A DNA stretch of 64,000 nucleotides from contig NZ_CP157967.1 in NCBI RefSeq assembly GCF_040215725.1, positions 1 through 64,000 of the forward strand. The letters are read 5' to 3'. Positions within the stretch are counted from its first letter, which is position 1; every line of letters starts with the position of its first letter. Under the pieces are notes generated by a model that saw only the letters and a program-made list of their open reading frames with translations, was not told where the DNA came from and did not search any database. Both the position numbers and the translations under genes were made by a program. Shown piece after piece: positions 9,464-17,940 of the stretch. The DNA is from Rhizobium sp. ZPR4. Its GTDB lineage: Bacteria > Pseudomonadota > Alphaproteobacteria > Rhizobiales > Rhizobiaceae.

Positions 9464-9928
9464 TTAGGCAGCGTTCGATGCCTGTTCTTCGTTGAGGAAT
9501 GCGTAAATGGCGGAGGCGGAATCGGTGGCGCGCAGCTTCGCGACCAGATCCTGGTCTCGCAAAACGCGGGCGATGCGGGAGAGTGCCTTCAGGTGGTCTG
9601 CGCCTGCGCCTTCGGGCGCGAGCAGCAGGAAGACGAGATCGACGGGCTGGTCGTCCAGCGCCTCGAAATCGACAGGCGCTTCAAGGCGCGCGAAAATGCC
9701 GGCGATGGACTTGATGCTGGCAAGCTTGCCGTGCGGAATGGCGATGCCATTACCGACGCCGGTGGAGCCCAGGCGCTCACGCTGCAACACGACGTCGAAG
9801 ATTTCACGTTCGGGCAATCCGGTCAGCTTGGAGGCTTTGGCGGCCAACTCCTGAAGCAGTTGTTTTTTGGAATTTGCCTTCAAGGCGGGGATGATCGCAT
9901 CTTGCTGTAGCAAATCTGCCAATGCCAT
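9464..9928 (-). CDS. ptsN: Nitrogen PTS regulatory protein EIIA-Ntr
   Basis: The 154-aa EIIA domain of the nitrogen phosphotransferase system, a signalling branch linked to nitrogen, potassium and carbon control. The phosphorylated histidine is His66 in NGIAIPHGKL; VVLQRERLGSTGVG and HLKALSRIARVLRD are also typical. The ATG at 9928 (MALADLLQQ) is the family start; 14 further upstream codons are unlikely. It is the last gene of the minus-strand lptC-lptA-lptB-rpoN-hpf-ptsN block, and the rpoN-hpf-ptsN order is conserved in proteobacteria. Confidence 0.96.
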   Translation of the reverse strand: MALADLLQQDAIIPALKANSKKQLLQELAAKASKLTGLPEREIFDVVLQRERLGSTGVGNGIAIPHGKLASIKSIAGIFARLEAPVDFEALDDQPVDLVFLLLAPEGAGADHLKALSRIARVLRDQDLVAKLRATDSASAIYAFLNEEQASNAA

Positions 9929-9968
9929 TCTCTTTATCCTTGCGTAGCGCCGAGAGCCGATGACGGGC

Positions 9969-10006
9969 AAGCGGCGGCCAGCTGCGATGATGCGCAGCCG
10001 CCGCTT
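9969..10006 (-). other. Strong hairpin between hpf and ptsN
   Basis: AAGCGGCGGC and GCCGCCGCTT pair over 10 bp, with an inner CTGCG/CGCAG stem. It fills the short gap between hpf and ptsN. No U-tract follows on the minus strand, so it looks more like an RNA processing or stabilising hairpin than a full terminator. Confidence 0.5.
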
Positions 10007-10017
10007 ATCTTCTATTC

Positions 10018-10593
10018 TCAGCCTTTGATATTGGCTGCGTCGATCCAGCCAATGTTACCGTCCTGACGGCGGTAGACGATGTTCAAGTGTTCGTTGCCGG
10101 GGCTGCGGAAGAGCAGCAACGGCTCGTCGGTCATGTCGAGTGCCATCACGGCAGTCGCGACCGACATGGTCTTCAATTGCTTCGTGCTTTCGGCGACGAT
10201 CGCCGGCGCGAAATCGGCAGGAATTTCCTCGTCGTCATCCGGAACGCCGTCCATGACGGTATAGGCGACTTCCGCCTGCCCGTTCACATGGTTGCCGGCC
10301 TGATGGTCCTTGAGTTTGCGTTTGTAGCGGCGCAGACGCTTTTCGATGCGCTCGGACGCTGCATCGAAAGCAAGCTGCGGGTCCATGGCTTCGCCGGCAG
10401 CATGCAATACCACGCCGCTATCGAGATGAAGCTTGCAATCGGCCGCGAAGCGCGAACTGGACTTGTGTACAGTTACCTGACCTGAATACCCCCCGTCGAA
10501 GTATTTGGTCACGGCCATACCGATCTGGTCTTCTATCCGCTGGCGGAAGGAGTCACCAATTTCCATATGTTTACCGGAGACACGCACACTCAT
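10018..10593 (-). CDS. hpf: Long-form ribosome hibernation promoting factor
   Basis: At 191 aa this is the long form (HPF-long/RaiA family). The N-terminal ribosome-binding domain (MSVRVSGKHMEIGDSFRQRI through RRYKRKLKDHQ) and the C-terminal dimerisation domain (LDMTDEPLLLFRSPGNEHLNIVYRRQDGNIGWI) are joined by an acidic linker (VPDDDEEIPADF). Long HPF dimerises 70S ribosomes into inactive 100S particles in stationary phase or stress. It lies between rpoN and ptsN; the 250-nt gap from rpoN leaves room for its own promoter. Confidence 0.95.
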   Translation of the reverse strand: MSVRVSGKHMEIGDSFRQRIEDQIGMAVTKYFDGGYSGQVTVHKSSSRFAADCKLHLDSGVVLHAAGEAMDPQLAFDAASERIEKRLRRYKRKLKDHQAGNHVNGQAEVAYTVMDGVPDDDEEIPADFAPAIVAESTKQLKTMSVATAVMALDMTDEPLLLFRSPGNEHLNIVYRRQDGNIGWIDAANIKG

Positions 10594-10843
10594 GGAGTTT
10601 CCCTTCTTGTAGTGGTTATTGCGCGTATCAGTTTACGCCAAGCCTCAAGCTCATCCAAGCACTTCACGCAGTCAAAGGCAAATTGCGTATATCGACCGCC
10701 TTTTGGATGGTGGGGATAAGTTTCATGGTCGTGCTGTCCTGCAGCGATTGCGGCGGGCTTCTAGCCCTGCCTCATGCGAAAGTCAACTGCGTCTTAACCG
10801 ACTGTTAGGAGTTCGGCAGCCTGAGGTTGATGTCTGTCCGCTG

Positions 10844-12403
10844 TCAGAAACCGGAAACTTTGGCCAGAGCCCGCTTCTCCCGGCGTCGTTGCACGGAGGA
10901 GGGGATGTTCATGGCTTCACGGTATTTTGCAACCGTGCGGCGAGCAAGCTCGATCCCGCCCTTCTTCAGCGTATCGACGATATCGTCGTCGGACAGAACC
11001 GCATCCGGGCTCTCGTTCGAGATCAGCAGACGGATCTTGTGGCGCACGGCTTCGGCGGAATGGCTGTCTCCGCCCTCGACGGCACCAATCGAAACCGTGA
11101 AGAAATATTTGAGCTCGAACAGCCCGCGCGGCGTCAGCATGTATTTATTCGAGGTCACGCGGCTGACGGTCGACTCATGCATCTTGATCGCATCCGCCAC
11201 GGTTTTCAGATTGAGCGGCCGCAGATGGTCGACGCCATGCAGCAGGAATGCGTCCTGCTGCCGCACGATCTCGCTTGCCACCTTCATGATCGTCTTGGCG
11301 CGCTGGTCCAGGCTGCGGGTCAGCCAATTGGCGTTCTGCAGGCATTCGGACAGGAAGGCATGATCCTGGCTGGTCTTGGAGACGGAGGCGAAATAGGACT
11401 GGCTCACCAGCACCCGCGGCAACGCATCAGGATTGAGCTCCACCAGCCAGCTCCCGTCTGCGGAAGGGCGCACGACGATATCGGGCATGATGGCCTCCGA
11501 TATGTCGGTCTCGAAACCGCTGCCGGGCTTGGGGTTGAGCTGGCGAATCTCGGCCATCATGTCGAGCAGGTCTTCCTCGTCGACGCCACAGAGCCGCTTC
11601 AGCGCCGCAAAATCGCGCCGGGCAAGCAGCTCGAGATTTTCGATCAGCCGCTCCATGGCGGGATCGAAACGATCCTTCTGCCGAAGCTGAATCGCCAAGC
11701 ATTCGCTGAGAGAGCGTGCAAAGACGCCAGGCGGATCGAGCTGCTGCAGTGCTTCCAGCACGCGCTCCACGTCGGCAAGTGATGCCCCGAGGCGCTCGGC
11801 CGTCTCGCAAAGCTCGGCGCGCAGATAGCCGGCGTCGTCGAGCTGGTCGACCAGATGCTGGGCGATCAGCCGATCGCCCATGACGGGGAGCGAGAAGGGA
11901 ATTTGTTCGTTGAGATGATCGCGCAGCGACACCTGGCCGGCAACGAAATCGTCCAGATCGTAGCTTTCGCCGGCCTCGCCGCCGGGCATGGATTTCCACT
12001 GGCTGAGCAGTTCCGGCGCATCGGCGCGCTGCGGGCTGCCGTCATCGGGAAAGACGTCGCCGAAATTGGTGTCGAGCTCGTCGCTCAGCCGGTTGGCATT
12101 GCCGGTATTGTCACTCTCGTACCAGTCGCTCGCAAGGTCGCCGGCATTGCGTTCGGAGCCATCCTCGCCATGGGCTTCTTCCATGGTCTCGAAGCGTTCG
12201 TCCTTGGTTTCGCGATCACCGCCGCTGCCTATATCCTCGTCATTTGACGCAAATTCCAGCAGCGGATTCTTCTCGACTTCCTGCGCGATGAATTGAGTGA
12301 GCTCGAAATGGGTCATCTGCAGCAACTGGATGGATTGCATCAGTTGCGGTGTCATCACCAGGCTCTGGCTTTGGCGCAGGAAAAGATTGGCCGATAATGC
12401 CAT
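10844..12403 (-). CDS. rpoN: RNA polymerase sigma-54 factor RpoN
   Basis: Sigma-54 directs RNA polymerase to -24/-12 promoters and needs ATP-hydrolysing activators. The 519-aa protein shows the glutamine/leucine-rich activator-interacting region I (LFLRQSQSLVMTPQLMQSIQ), an acidic region II, the core-binding domain, the HTH (HESTVSRVTSNKYM) and the C-terminal RpoN box ARRTVAKYREAM that contacts the -24 element. In rhizobia it serves nitrogen and dicarboxylate genes and nif/fix regulation. It lies downstream of lptB with a 195-nt gap containing two hairpins, so it probably has its own promoter. A sigma-54 promoter candidate is found upstream of olsB in this same window. Confidence 0.98.
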   Translation of the reverse strand: MALSANLFLRQSQSLVMTPQLMQSIQLLQMTHFELTQFIAQEVEKNPLLEFASNDEDIGSGGDRETKDERFETMEEAHGEDGSERNAGDLASDWYESDNTGNANRLSDELDTNFGDVFPDDGSPQRADAPELLSQWKSMPGGEAGESYDLDDFVAGQVSLRDHLNEQIPFSLPVMGDRLIAQHLVDQLDDAGYLRAELCETAERLGASLADVERVLEALQQLDPPGVFARSLSECLAIQLRQKDRFDPAMERLIENLELLARRDFAALKRLCGVDEEDLLDMMAEIRQLNPKPGSGFETDISEAIMPDIVVRPSADGSWLVELNPDALPRVLVSQSYFASVSKTSQDHAFLSECLQNANWLTRSLDQRAKTIMKVASEIVRQQDAFLLHGVDHLRPLNLKTVADAIKMHESTVSRVTSNKYMLTPRGLFELKYFFTVSIGAVEGGDSHSAEAVRHKIRLLISNESPDAVLSDDDIVDTLKKGGIELARRTVAKYREAMNIPSSVQRRREKRALAKVSGF

Positions 12404-12555
12404 GGCGGACGCGGGACTCCCCTTGAACTCCTCGGGAATCCGCGCCTTTTGTCACTAAAATTCTCGCGAAATTCCAACTGGCCCAAAAATTGCTTTTTTA
12501 TTGGATTTGGTCAAGCGGAACTGTGATGCCGAAGTAAATTTCCGGCACGCGGTAG

Positions 12556-12611
12556 CATCCGCTAATATTGGCGGATGGGAGGATGGAATTTCAGCCTATC
12601 AGAGGCTGAAA
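12556..12611 (-). terminator. Tandem hairpins after lptB (possible terminator or attenuator)
   Basis: TTTCAGCC / GGCTGAAA (12589-12611) overlaps the lptB stop codon. A second stem, CATCCGC / GCGGATG (12556-12577), follows it. Neither has a clear U-tract on the minus strand, so termination strength is uncertain; they may separate lptCAB from rpoN expression. Confidence 0.45.
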
Positions 12612-13411
12612 TTGTCACCCAGATACAGCTTGCGTACTTCAGGATTGCTGACGATATCGTTCGCGCGGCCGTGGGTCAGCACTTCACCTGCATGGATGAT
12701 ATAGGCGCGGTCGATCAGGCCGAGCGTCTCGCGGACATTGTGGTCCGTGATCAACACGCCGATGCCTCGTGCCGTCAGGTGATGCACGAGGTTCTGAATG
12801 TCGGCGACCGAAATCGGGTCGACGCCGGCGAAAGGCTCGTCAAGCAGCATGAAGGTCGGGTCGGTCGCCAGTGCGCGAGCGATTTCAAGGCGGCGCCGTT
12901 CGCCGCCCGAAAGTGCGATCGCCGGCACGCTACGCAGATTGCGAATGTGGAACTCTTCCAGCAATTCGTCGATCTTGCGCTCCCGTTTCGTCTTGTCCCT
13001 TTCATGGACCTCGAGCACGGCGCGGATGTTTTCTTCCACGGTCAGGCCGCGGAAAATCGAGGCTTCCTGCGGCAGGTAGCCGACACCAAGCCGTGCGCGG
13101 CGATACATCGGCATCGAGGTAACATTGTTGCCGTCGATCTCAATCGTGCCCTCGTCGACCGGCACCAGTCCGGTGATCATGTAGAAGCAGGTCGTCTTGC
13201 CGGCGCCGTTCGGCCCGAGCAGTCCGACTGCCTCGCCGCGGCGCACCACCAGCGAAACGCCATTGACGACGCGGCGCCTGCCGTAAGTCTTGGTGAGGCC
13301 ACGGGCGATCAGCGTACCCTTATAGCGCGCTTTGTCCGCGGCCGGTGCGCTGGATGCCGCAGAAGACGGCCCGGGCACGCCGGGCAAGGTGGAGGTTGTC
13401 GATGTCGTCAC
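12599..13411 (-). CDS. lptB: LPS export ABC transporter ATP-binding protein LptB
   Basis: LptB powers extraction of lipopolysaccharide from the inner membrane by the LptB2FG complex. Motifs: Walker A GLLGPNGAGKTT, Q-loop YLPQEASIF, ABC signature LSGGERRR, Walker B FMLLDEPFAGVDP and the H-loop LITDHNVRET. The GTG at 13411 was chosen: it leaves 13 nt after lptA and gives 270 aa. The reading frame stays open further upstream but would overlap lptA, and there is no clear ribosome binding site. The N-terminal 25 residues are Ser/Thr/Pro/Ala-rich and not part of the ABC fold. Confidence 0.95.
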   Translation of the reverse strand: MTTSTTSTLPGVPGPSSAASSAPAADKARYKGTLIARGLTKTYGRRRVVNGVSLVVRRGEAVGLLGPNGAGKTTCFYMITGLVPVDEGTIEIDGNNVTSMPMYRRARLGVGYLPQEASIFRGLTVEENIRAVLEVHERDKTKRERKIDELLEEFHIRNLRSVPAIALSGGERRRLEIARALATDPTFMLLDEPFAGVDPISVADIQNLVHHLTARGIGVLITDHNVRETLGLIDRAYIIHAGEVLTHGRANDIVSNPEVRKLYLGDNFSL

Positions 13412-13424
13412 GAGGGGGCCGGTA

Positions 13425-14087
13425 TCAGTTTTTCTTTTGTTGTTGTTGCTGCACTTGCTGCGACTTCGGATCGAGCTGAATCTGGACGCGGCCGCCACAG
13501 GAATCCAGCTGCGCTTCGCCCGTTGCCATATGCACGGTGAGCTGGCAGCCGGTGAAAACGTTCGGTCCGTCGGTCAAAACGACTTTCTTGCCCTTGAGGA
13601 TCGCAAGCTGGTTGGCCATGTCGAAGGAACCGTCCTCCGCCGTCGCGGTCTGCGTGCCGGAAACGAGGTAGACCTTGTCGGTGACCAGGATGTGGTCGAT
13701 GTTGGCATCGCCGGAAACGAGGGACTGGTTCTGCTCCTTGGCGGCCTTGGCAACGGGATTTTCTTCCGCCGGCTTGGCATTGGCATCGCCCGGTTGCTTC
13801 TTCTTGTAGAAGACCGTCATCTTGCCGGCCTGCATGGTCGTGGTGCCCTGGACCACCTTGACGTTGCCGGTAAAGACGGCCTGGCTCTCCTGGTCATGGA
13901 TCTCGAGCTTGTCGCTTTCGATCTGGATCGGCTGATCCTTGGAGAGAGCAAGACCCGGCATCGAGCTGGTCGTCGATTGCGCGCCGGCATTAGCGGCGGC
14001 AAAGAAAGTAACTGCGCCAAAAGCACAGAGAAGGCCGGCCTTGCGCAAGCCGGAATTGAAAATTGAATTAGGCCAATACTTTATCAT
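13425..14087 (-). CDS. lptA: LPS transport periplasmic protein LptA (OstA-like)
   Basis: LptA forms the periplasmic bridge that carries LPS between membranes. The 220-aa protein has a signal peptide (hydrophobic GLLCAFGAVTFFAAANAGAQ, cleavage probably after AGA) and an OstA-like domain starting IQIESDKLEIHDQESQAVFTGNV, ending in a Gln/Lys-rich tail (QQVQQQQQKKN). Its ATG overlaps the lptC stop as ATGA, showing translational coupling. The linker with KKKQPGDANAKPAEENP is an insertion of low complexity. Confidence 0.93.
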   Translation of the reverse strand: MIKYWPNSIFNSGLRKAGLLCAFGAVTFFAAANAGAQSTTSSMPGLALSKDQPIQIESDKLEIHDQESQAVFTGNVKVVQGTTTMQAGKMTVFYKKKQPGDANAKPAEENPVAKAAKEQNQSLVSGDANIDHILVTDKVYLVSGTQTATAEDGSFDMANQLAILKGKKVVLTDGPNVFTGCQLTVHMATGEAQLDSCGGRVQIQLDPKSQQVQQQQQKKN

Positions 14088-14770
14088 GAACCGCCCGGCT
14101 TCTGTTGGCTATCTGAATTATGGAGAGCGGCAGGTTCGATGTTCATCCGAACCTGCCCGTCGAATTCGATTACGCTTCCCTTATCCGTCATCTTGAGCGA
14201 ACGCGCAACAACCGACATGCCACCTCGGGTGATAGCAACCTCGTCCTGGCTCGAAAGGTCGCCCTTCTTCACATCCAGGAACGCGGTCTTGAATTCGGCG
14301 CGCAGGCCGTTGTCCATAATGACGGTGAACGGCTCGGTCAGCTTCAGCGTGTCGGCCTGGCGATCGAAATCCGCGCTCTGGGCCGTCACATGGGCGATCA
14401 CCTCGGTATTGACCGGCATCGAAGCCTTGATGGTCTTCAGCGTGATCATGTTCGGGTTCTTGATATCCTGCAGTGCCTTTTCGGCGAGCAGCGAATAATT
14501 GATGCCGTCCTTGTTGCGGCCGGCAATGGCAGGACGTTCCATGACGACCTTGCCGTCCTCGATCCTGGCGCCCTCGATCTGGATATCGGCCGGCAGATAG
14601 GCGCGGATGACCGAGACCGCAATGAAGATGAGCGAGACGATGAGAGCGGCGAGCGGCAGCAACACCTTGAGCCGCTTGACGCGGCTAGAGTGGAAGATCG
14701 CGTCCTTATACGCGTTCCGTTCCGGCATCGAGCGGATTGCCTCGCCGGGGGGCTCGATCGTATTGAGCAT
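14084..14770 (-). CDS. lptC: LPS export system protein LptC
   Basis: LptC is a bitopic inner-membrane protein passing LPS from LptB2FG to LptA. The 228-aa protein has a basic cytosolic stretch (HSSRVKRLKVLLPLAAL) followed by one membrane helix (about residues 35-58) and a periplasmic LptC/OstA-type beta fold (IQIEGARIEDGKVVM). It is first in the lptC-lptA-lptB unit. In many rhizobia I recall the ribonuclease D gene immediately upstream; it is not present here. Confidence 0.92.
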   Translation of the reverse strand: MLNTIEPPGEAIRSMPERNAYKDAIFHSSRVKRLKVLLPLAALIVSLIFIAVSVIRAYLPADIQIEGARIEDGKVVMERPAIAGRNKDGINYSLLAEKALQDIKNPNMITLKTIKASMPVNTEVIAHVTAQSADFDRQADTLKLTEPFTVIMDNGLRAEFKTAFLDVKKGDLSSQDEVAITRGGMSVVARSLKMTDKGSVIEFDGQVRMNIEPAALHNSDSQQKPGGS

Positions 14771-15094
14771 GCAACAGGTCCGTCTTTTATGATCCGGAGA
14801 ACCGTATTCTCACGCTATGCGAGGCTGTGCCAAAAAGCCTATCGGATCGTTTCGCATTATTGCACTGGCTTGCCAATATGGATTTTTTTCTGCGGTGGGC
14901 GAATTTTAGCAGAAAAATATGCCATAAGCCGGTTTCATCAGGTCAGGCGATGTCCTATCTCATGAACCAGCAGAGCGACGTCCCGCCGACGACATCGAAA
15001 ACGGGAAACGCTTTTCTCTAAGGATTGTGCCCGTTTCAAGGTGTCATACATCCGGTTTGTGGCGCTTTCAATTTGTTGCAGGGAGAAATAAGGC
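14771..15094. other. 324-bp divergent intergenic region between lptC and sppA
   Basis: No gene is supported here. Short open frames on both strands lack ribosome binding sites and family-like sequence. The stretch 14880-14935 is visibly A/T-rich and probably contains promoters for the two divergent units. I saw no clear operator, riboswitch or terminator. Confidence 0.6.
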
Positions 15095-15097
15095 GTG

Positions 15098-16054
15098 ATG
15101 GACAGTTCTGCAATCGCGGATCGGCGACAATTGCGCCGCAAACTTGGTTTCTGGCGCATTGTTGCCGTTTTGCTCCTCGTGGCACTGGGTTTCGCGCTTT
15201 ACCGCTTTGTTTCCGCCGACCTGCCGGATACGCGCGGTCCGCAAATCGCCCGCGTCACCATCTCCGGGCTTATTCAGGATGATCCCGAGCTCCTTGAGCG
15301 TCTGAAGAAGATCCGCGACAACGACCAGGTCAAGGCGCTGATCGTCTCGATCTCGTCGACCGGCGGCACCACTTATGGCGGCGAACGCATCTTCAAGGCG
15401 ATCCGCGCCGTCGCCGCCAAGAAGCCGGTCGTATCGGACATCCGCACCGTCGCAGCCTCGGCCGGCTACATGATCGCGACGGCTGGCGACGATATCGTTG
15501 CGGGCGATACCTCGATCACCGGGTCGATCGGCGTCATCTTCCAGTATCCGCAGGTCAAGGACCTGCTCGACAAGGTCGGCGTTTCGCTGGACGAGATCAA
15601 GTCGGCGCCCTTGAAGGCCGAACCCTCGCCGTTCCATCCGGCGAGCGAAGACGCCAAGAACATGATCCGCAATATGGTCATGGACAGTTACGCCTGGTTC
15701 GTGGATCTGGTGGCCGATCGCCGCAAATTGCCGCGCGACGAGGTGCTGAAACTTGCCGACGGCAGCATCTTCACCGGCCGTCAGGCGCTGCAGAACAAGC
15801 TGATCGACACGCTCGGCGGCGAGGACGAAATTCTAGCCTATCTCGAAACGCGCAAGGTCAAGAAGGACCTGCCGATCGTCGATTGGAAGCGGGAAGACAA
15901 AACTTCGTCCTTCTTTTGGCCGGGGGCCGCTTCCTGGTTGCTAAATCGTCTCGGTTATGATGATTTTATCAAAGGAGAGAGTCTCCAGAAAATCATGACC
16001 GATAAGTTGTTTCTTGACGGCCTGCTTTCTGTTTGGCAGGGTGCAGCCAATTGA
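15098..16054 (+). CDS. sppA: Signal peptide peptidase SppA (S49 family)
   Basis: A membrane-anchored serine protease that degrades cleaved signal peptides. The 318-aa protein has an N-terminal membrane helix (IVAVLLLVALGFALYRFV), an ISSTGGTTYGGERIF segment, the nucleophilic Ser in TVAASAGYMIATAGD, TSITGSIGVIFQYP, and the general-base Lys near IKSAPLKAEPSPF. It is the short single-domain form. ATG at 15098 directly follows an in-frame GTG at 15095 that could also serve; GGGAG lies upstream. It is followed by ihfB after 26 nt. Confidence 0.93.
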   Translation: MDSSAIADRRQLRRKLGFWRIVAVLLLVALGFALYRFVSADLPDTRGPQIARVTISGLIQDDPELLERLKKIRDNDQVKALIVSISSTGGTTYGGERIFKAIRAVAAKKPVVSDIRTVAASAGYMIATAGDDIVAGDTSITGSIGVIFQYPQVKDLLDKVGVSLDEIKSAPLKAEPSPFHPASEDAKNMIRNMVMDSYAWFVDLVADRRKLPRDEVLKLADGSIFTGRQALQNKLIDTLGGEDEILAYLETRKVKKDLPIVDWKREDKTSSFFWPGAASWLLNRLGYDDFIKGESLQKIMTDKLFLDGLLSVWQGAAN

Positions 16055-16080
16055 TAAATCAATGATTTAAGGGGATAGCT

Positions 16081-16389
16081 GTGATCAAGTCGGAACTGGT
16101 GCAGATTGTTGCCGCCCGCAACCCGCATCTCTATCACCGCGACGTCGAAAATATCGTCAATGCAGTCCTGGATGAGATCACCGATGCGCTCGCCGCGGGA
16201 AACCGGGTTGAGCTTCGCGGCTTTGGCGCTTTTTCCGTCAAGAACCGGCCTTCGCGCTCTGGCCGCAATCCGCGCACGGGCGATACGGTCTTCGTCGAAG
16301 AAAAATGGGTTCCCTTCTTCAAGACGGGCAAGGAATTGCGCGAGCGTCTGAATCCAGGCGCCGGCGACGACGAAGAAGACGACAACTGA
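16081..16389 (+). CDS. ihfB: Integration host factor subunit beta
   Basis: IHF-beta pairs with IHF-alpha to bend DNA at promoters, including sigma-54 promoters where it brings activators to polymerase. The 102-aa protein has the HU/IHF fold: [41 protein letters not shown] (the intercalating proline arm), VFFK-type [16 protein letters not shown], then an acidic tail DDEEDDN. The start is GTG. It is located between sppA and lapA, a conserved rhizobial trio. Confidence 0.96.
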   Translation: MIKSELVQIVAARNPHLYHRDVENIVNAVLDEITDALAAGNRVELRGFGAFSVKNRPSRSGRNPRTGDTVFVEEKWVPFFKTGKELRERLNPGAGDDEEDDN

Positions 16390-16556
16390 TCGGGCCATTC
16401 CGGCCGAGTTTTCCCAAATGCTCCGACGAAAATAGTCGTCGGACATGATTGTGCCGCGACGCGGTGGCACTTGAATTCAGCCGCCTCTTTTCTATTCTGC
16501 GGCTGAAGGCGGCTTGGGTGCAGGGCATCCATGGCTGCGGACAAAGGAGCTGCGCA

Positions 16557-16889
16557 ATGGCCAAGAAGATCGTCAATCTGCTGATATTGCTGCCGCTCGG
16601 CATCATCCTCATCATATTCTGCGTCGCCAACAGGCAATCCGTGACATTGGCCCTCAATCCGTTCCGGCCGGACGACCAGGTGCTGTCGCTGAATGCGCCG
16701 CTCTTCGTGCTGCTGTTCGTCGCTCTGATCCTCGGCATGATCGTCGGCGCGGCAGTCACCTGGTTCACCCAGGGAAAGCATCGCAAGCGCGCCCGCAATC
16801 AGTCGCGGGAAGCGGTGCGCTGGCAGGCCGAAGCCGACAAACATCGCACCCGCGCCGAAGAGATCGCCGGGCAGCTGCCGTCAAAGTGA
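16557..16889 (+). CDS. lapA: LapA-domain small membrane protein (DUF1049)
   Basis: A 110-aa protein with two membrane helices: VNLLILLPLGIILIIFCVANRQSVTLALNP and LFVLLFVALILGMIVGAAVTWF, followed by a basic, Arg/Lys-rich coiled tail (GKHRKRARNQSREAVRWQAEADKH). This is the LapA (YciS) plan; in E. coli LapA helps control LPS synthesis. The ATG at 16557 follows AAAGGAGC. It follows ihfB by 167 nt. The trp genes I expect next in other rhizobia are absent. Its last 9 nt overlap the convergent GNAT gene. Confidence 0.88.
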   Translation: MAKKIVNLLILLPLGIILIIFCVANRQSVTLALNPFRPDDQVLSLNAPLFVLLFVALILGMIVGAAVTWFTQGKHRKRARNQSREAVRWQAEADKHRTRAEEIAGQLPSK

Positions 16890-17339
16890 CGTGAGGTCGG
16901 CGAGCCGCATCTCTTTATAGTCGCCCTCTGGCGACGCGCCATCGCCGATGATCTCGAAGCCGAGCCTCCTGTAAAACGCCATGGCGCGCATGTTTTTGAC
17001 CAGGCATTTCAGCCGGTAGCGGCGCTGAGGCCATTCAGGCAGTCCGGCAAGCAGGGCCTTGCCGGCACCGCGGCCTTGGAAGGTCGGCAGTATATAGAGC
17101 ATATGGATGAAGTCGTCCGGCTCCCAGATTGCGGCAAAGCCGACAACTGCGCCGTGCTCGTCCTCGCAGACGAACAGGCGTTCGCCATTGGTATGAGCGG
17201 CAAAATCTTCGAGCGTGAAATGGCCGGGCTCGACCCATAGGAACGTTTCGCGACGGACGCGGAGGTAGATCTCCGCAAGCTGCTGCATGTCCTGTTCGCG
17301 CGCTGGCCGAACGGCCCAAATCTCAAATGTCGATGTCAT
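16881..17339 (-). CDS. GNAT-family N-acetyltransferase
   Basis: A 152-aa GCN5-related acetyltransferase: the N-terminal WAVRPAREQDMQQLAEIYLRV strand-helix, the acetyl-CoA pyrophosphate loop FQGRGAGKALL (Q/RxxGxG/A), and LKCLVKNMRAMAFYRRLGFEIIG near the C terminus. Substrate is unknown. It is a lone minus-strand gene convergent on lapA (3' ends overlap by 9 nt) and follows the coxG-like gene in the same direction. Confidence 0.87.
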   Translation of the reverse strand: MTSTFEIWAVRPAREQDMQQLAEIYLRVRRETFLWVEPGHFTLEDFAAHTNGERLFVCEDEHGAVVGFAAIWEPDDFIHMLYILPTFQGRGAGKALLAGLPEWPQRRYRLKCLVKNMRAMAFYRRLGFEIIGDGASPEGDYKEMRLADLTSL

Positions 17340-17375
17340 GATCGACTATATGGGGCCGAAATCGAGCCCTGACAA

Positions 17376-17828
17376 TCAGGCGCTCGCCTGGCCGTTGATG
17401 GCAGCGGTGAAATCGGCGAAAAACTGTTGTGCCAGCTTCTTGGCGCTCGAATCCACCAGGCGCGAGCCCAGCTGCGCGATCTTGCCGCCGACCTGCGCCT
17501 TCGCTTCATATTGCAGGACCGTCTCGTTGCCGTCTTCCTTCAGCACGACATCAGCTCCGCCCTTGGCAAAACCGGCAATGCCGCCTTTTCCTTCGCCCGA
17601 GATCGTATAGCTTTCCGGCGCATTGATGTTGGTCAGCTTGACCTCGCCGTTGAAGGAGGCGGAAACCGGGCCGATCTTTAGCTTGACGGTTGCCGTCAGC
17701 TCCGTCGGGGAGACCCAGTCGAGGCTCTGGCAGCCGGGAATGCATTGCTTGAGGATGTCGGAATTGTTGAGCGCGGCCCAGACGGCATCTCTAGGCGCCG
17801 CGATCCGTTCTTCGCCGGTCATGTCCAT
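17376..17828 (-). CDS. CoxG-family SRPBCC protein
   Basis: A 150-aa protein of the carbon monoxide dehydrogenase subunit G family: MTGEERIAAPRDAVWAALNNSDILKQCIPGCQSLD opening, GPVSASFNGEVKL and SGEGKGGIAGFAKGGADV glycine-rich middle. In Oligotropha CoxG aids membrane attachment of CO dehydrogenase, but stand-alone copies without cox genes are common and their role is unclear. The ATG at 17828 is preceded by GGAGG with a 7-nt spacer, so the start is firm. No cox genes are present in the window. Confidence 0.87.
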   Translation of the reverse strand: MDMTGEERIAAPRDAVWAALNNSDILKQCIPGCQSLDWVSPTELTATVKLKIGPVSASFNGEVKLTNINAPESYTISGEGKGGIAGFAKGGADVVLKEDGNETVLQYEAKAQVGGKIAQLGSRLVDSSAKKLAQQFFADFTAAINGQASA

Positions 17829-17940
17829 GCGCAATCCTCCCTATGTGACATTTTGTGCATGGATCATCGCAGATCGGAAAGCGCTTTGCCAAGTGGCGGC
17901 CAGATGCTATTTGCACGCACATATCAATTTTGAGACAAGC

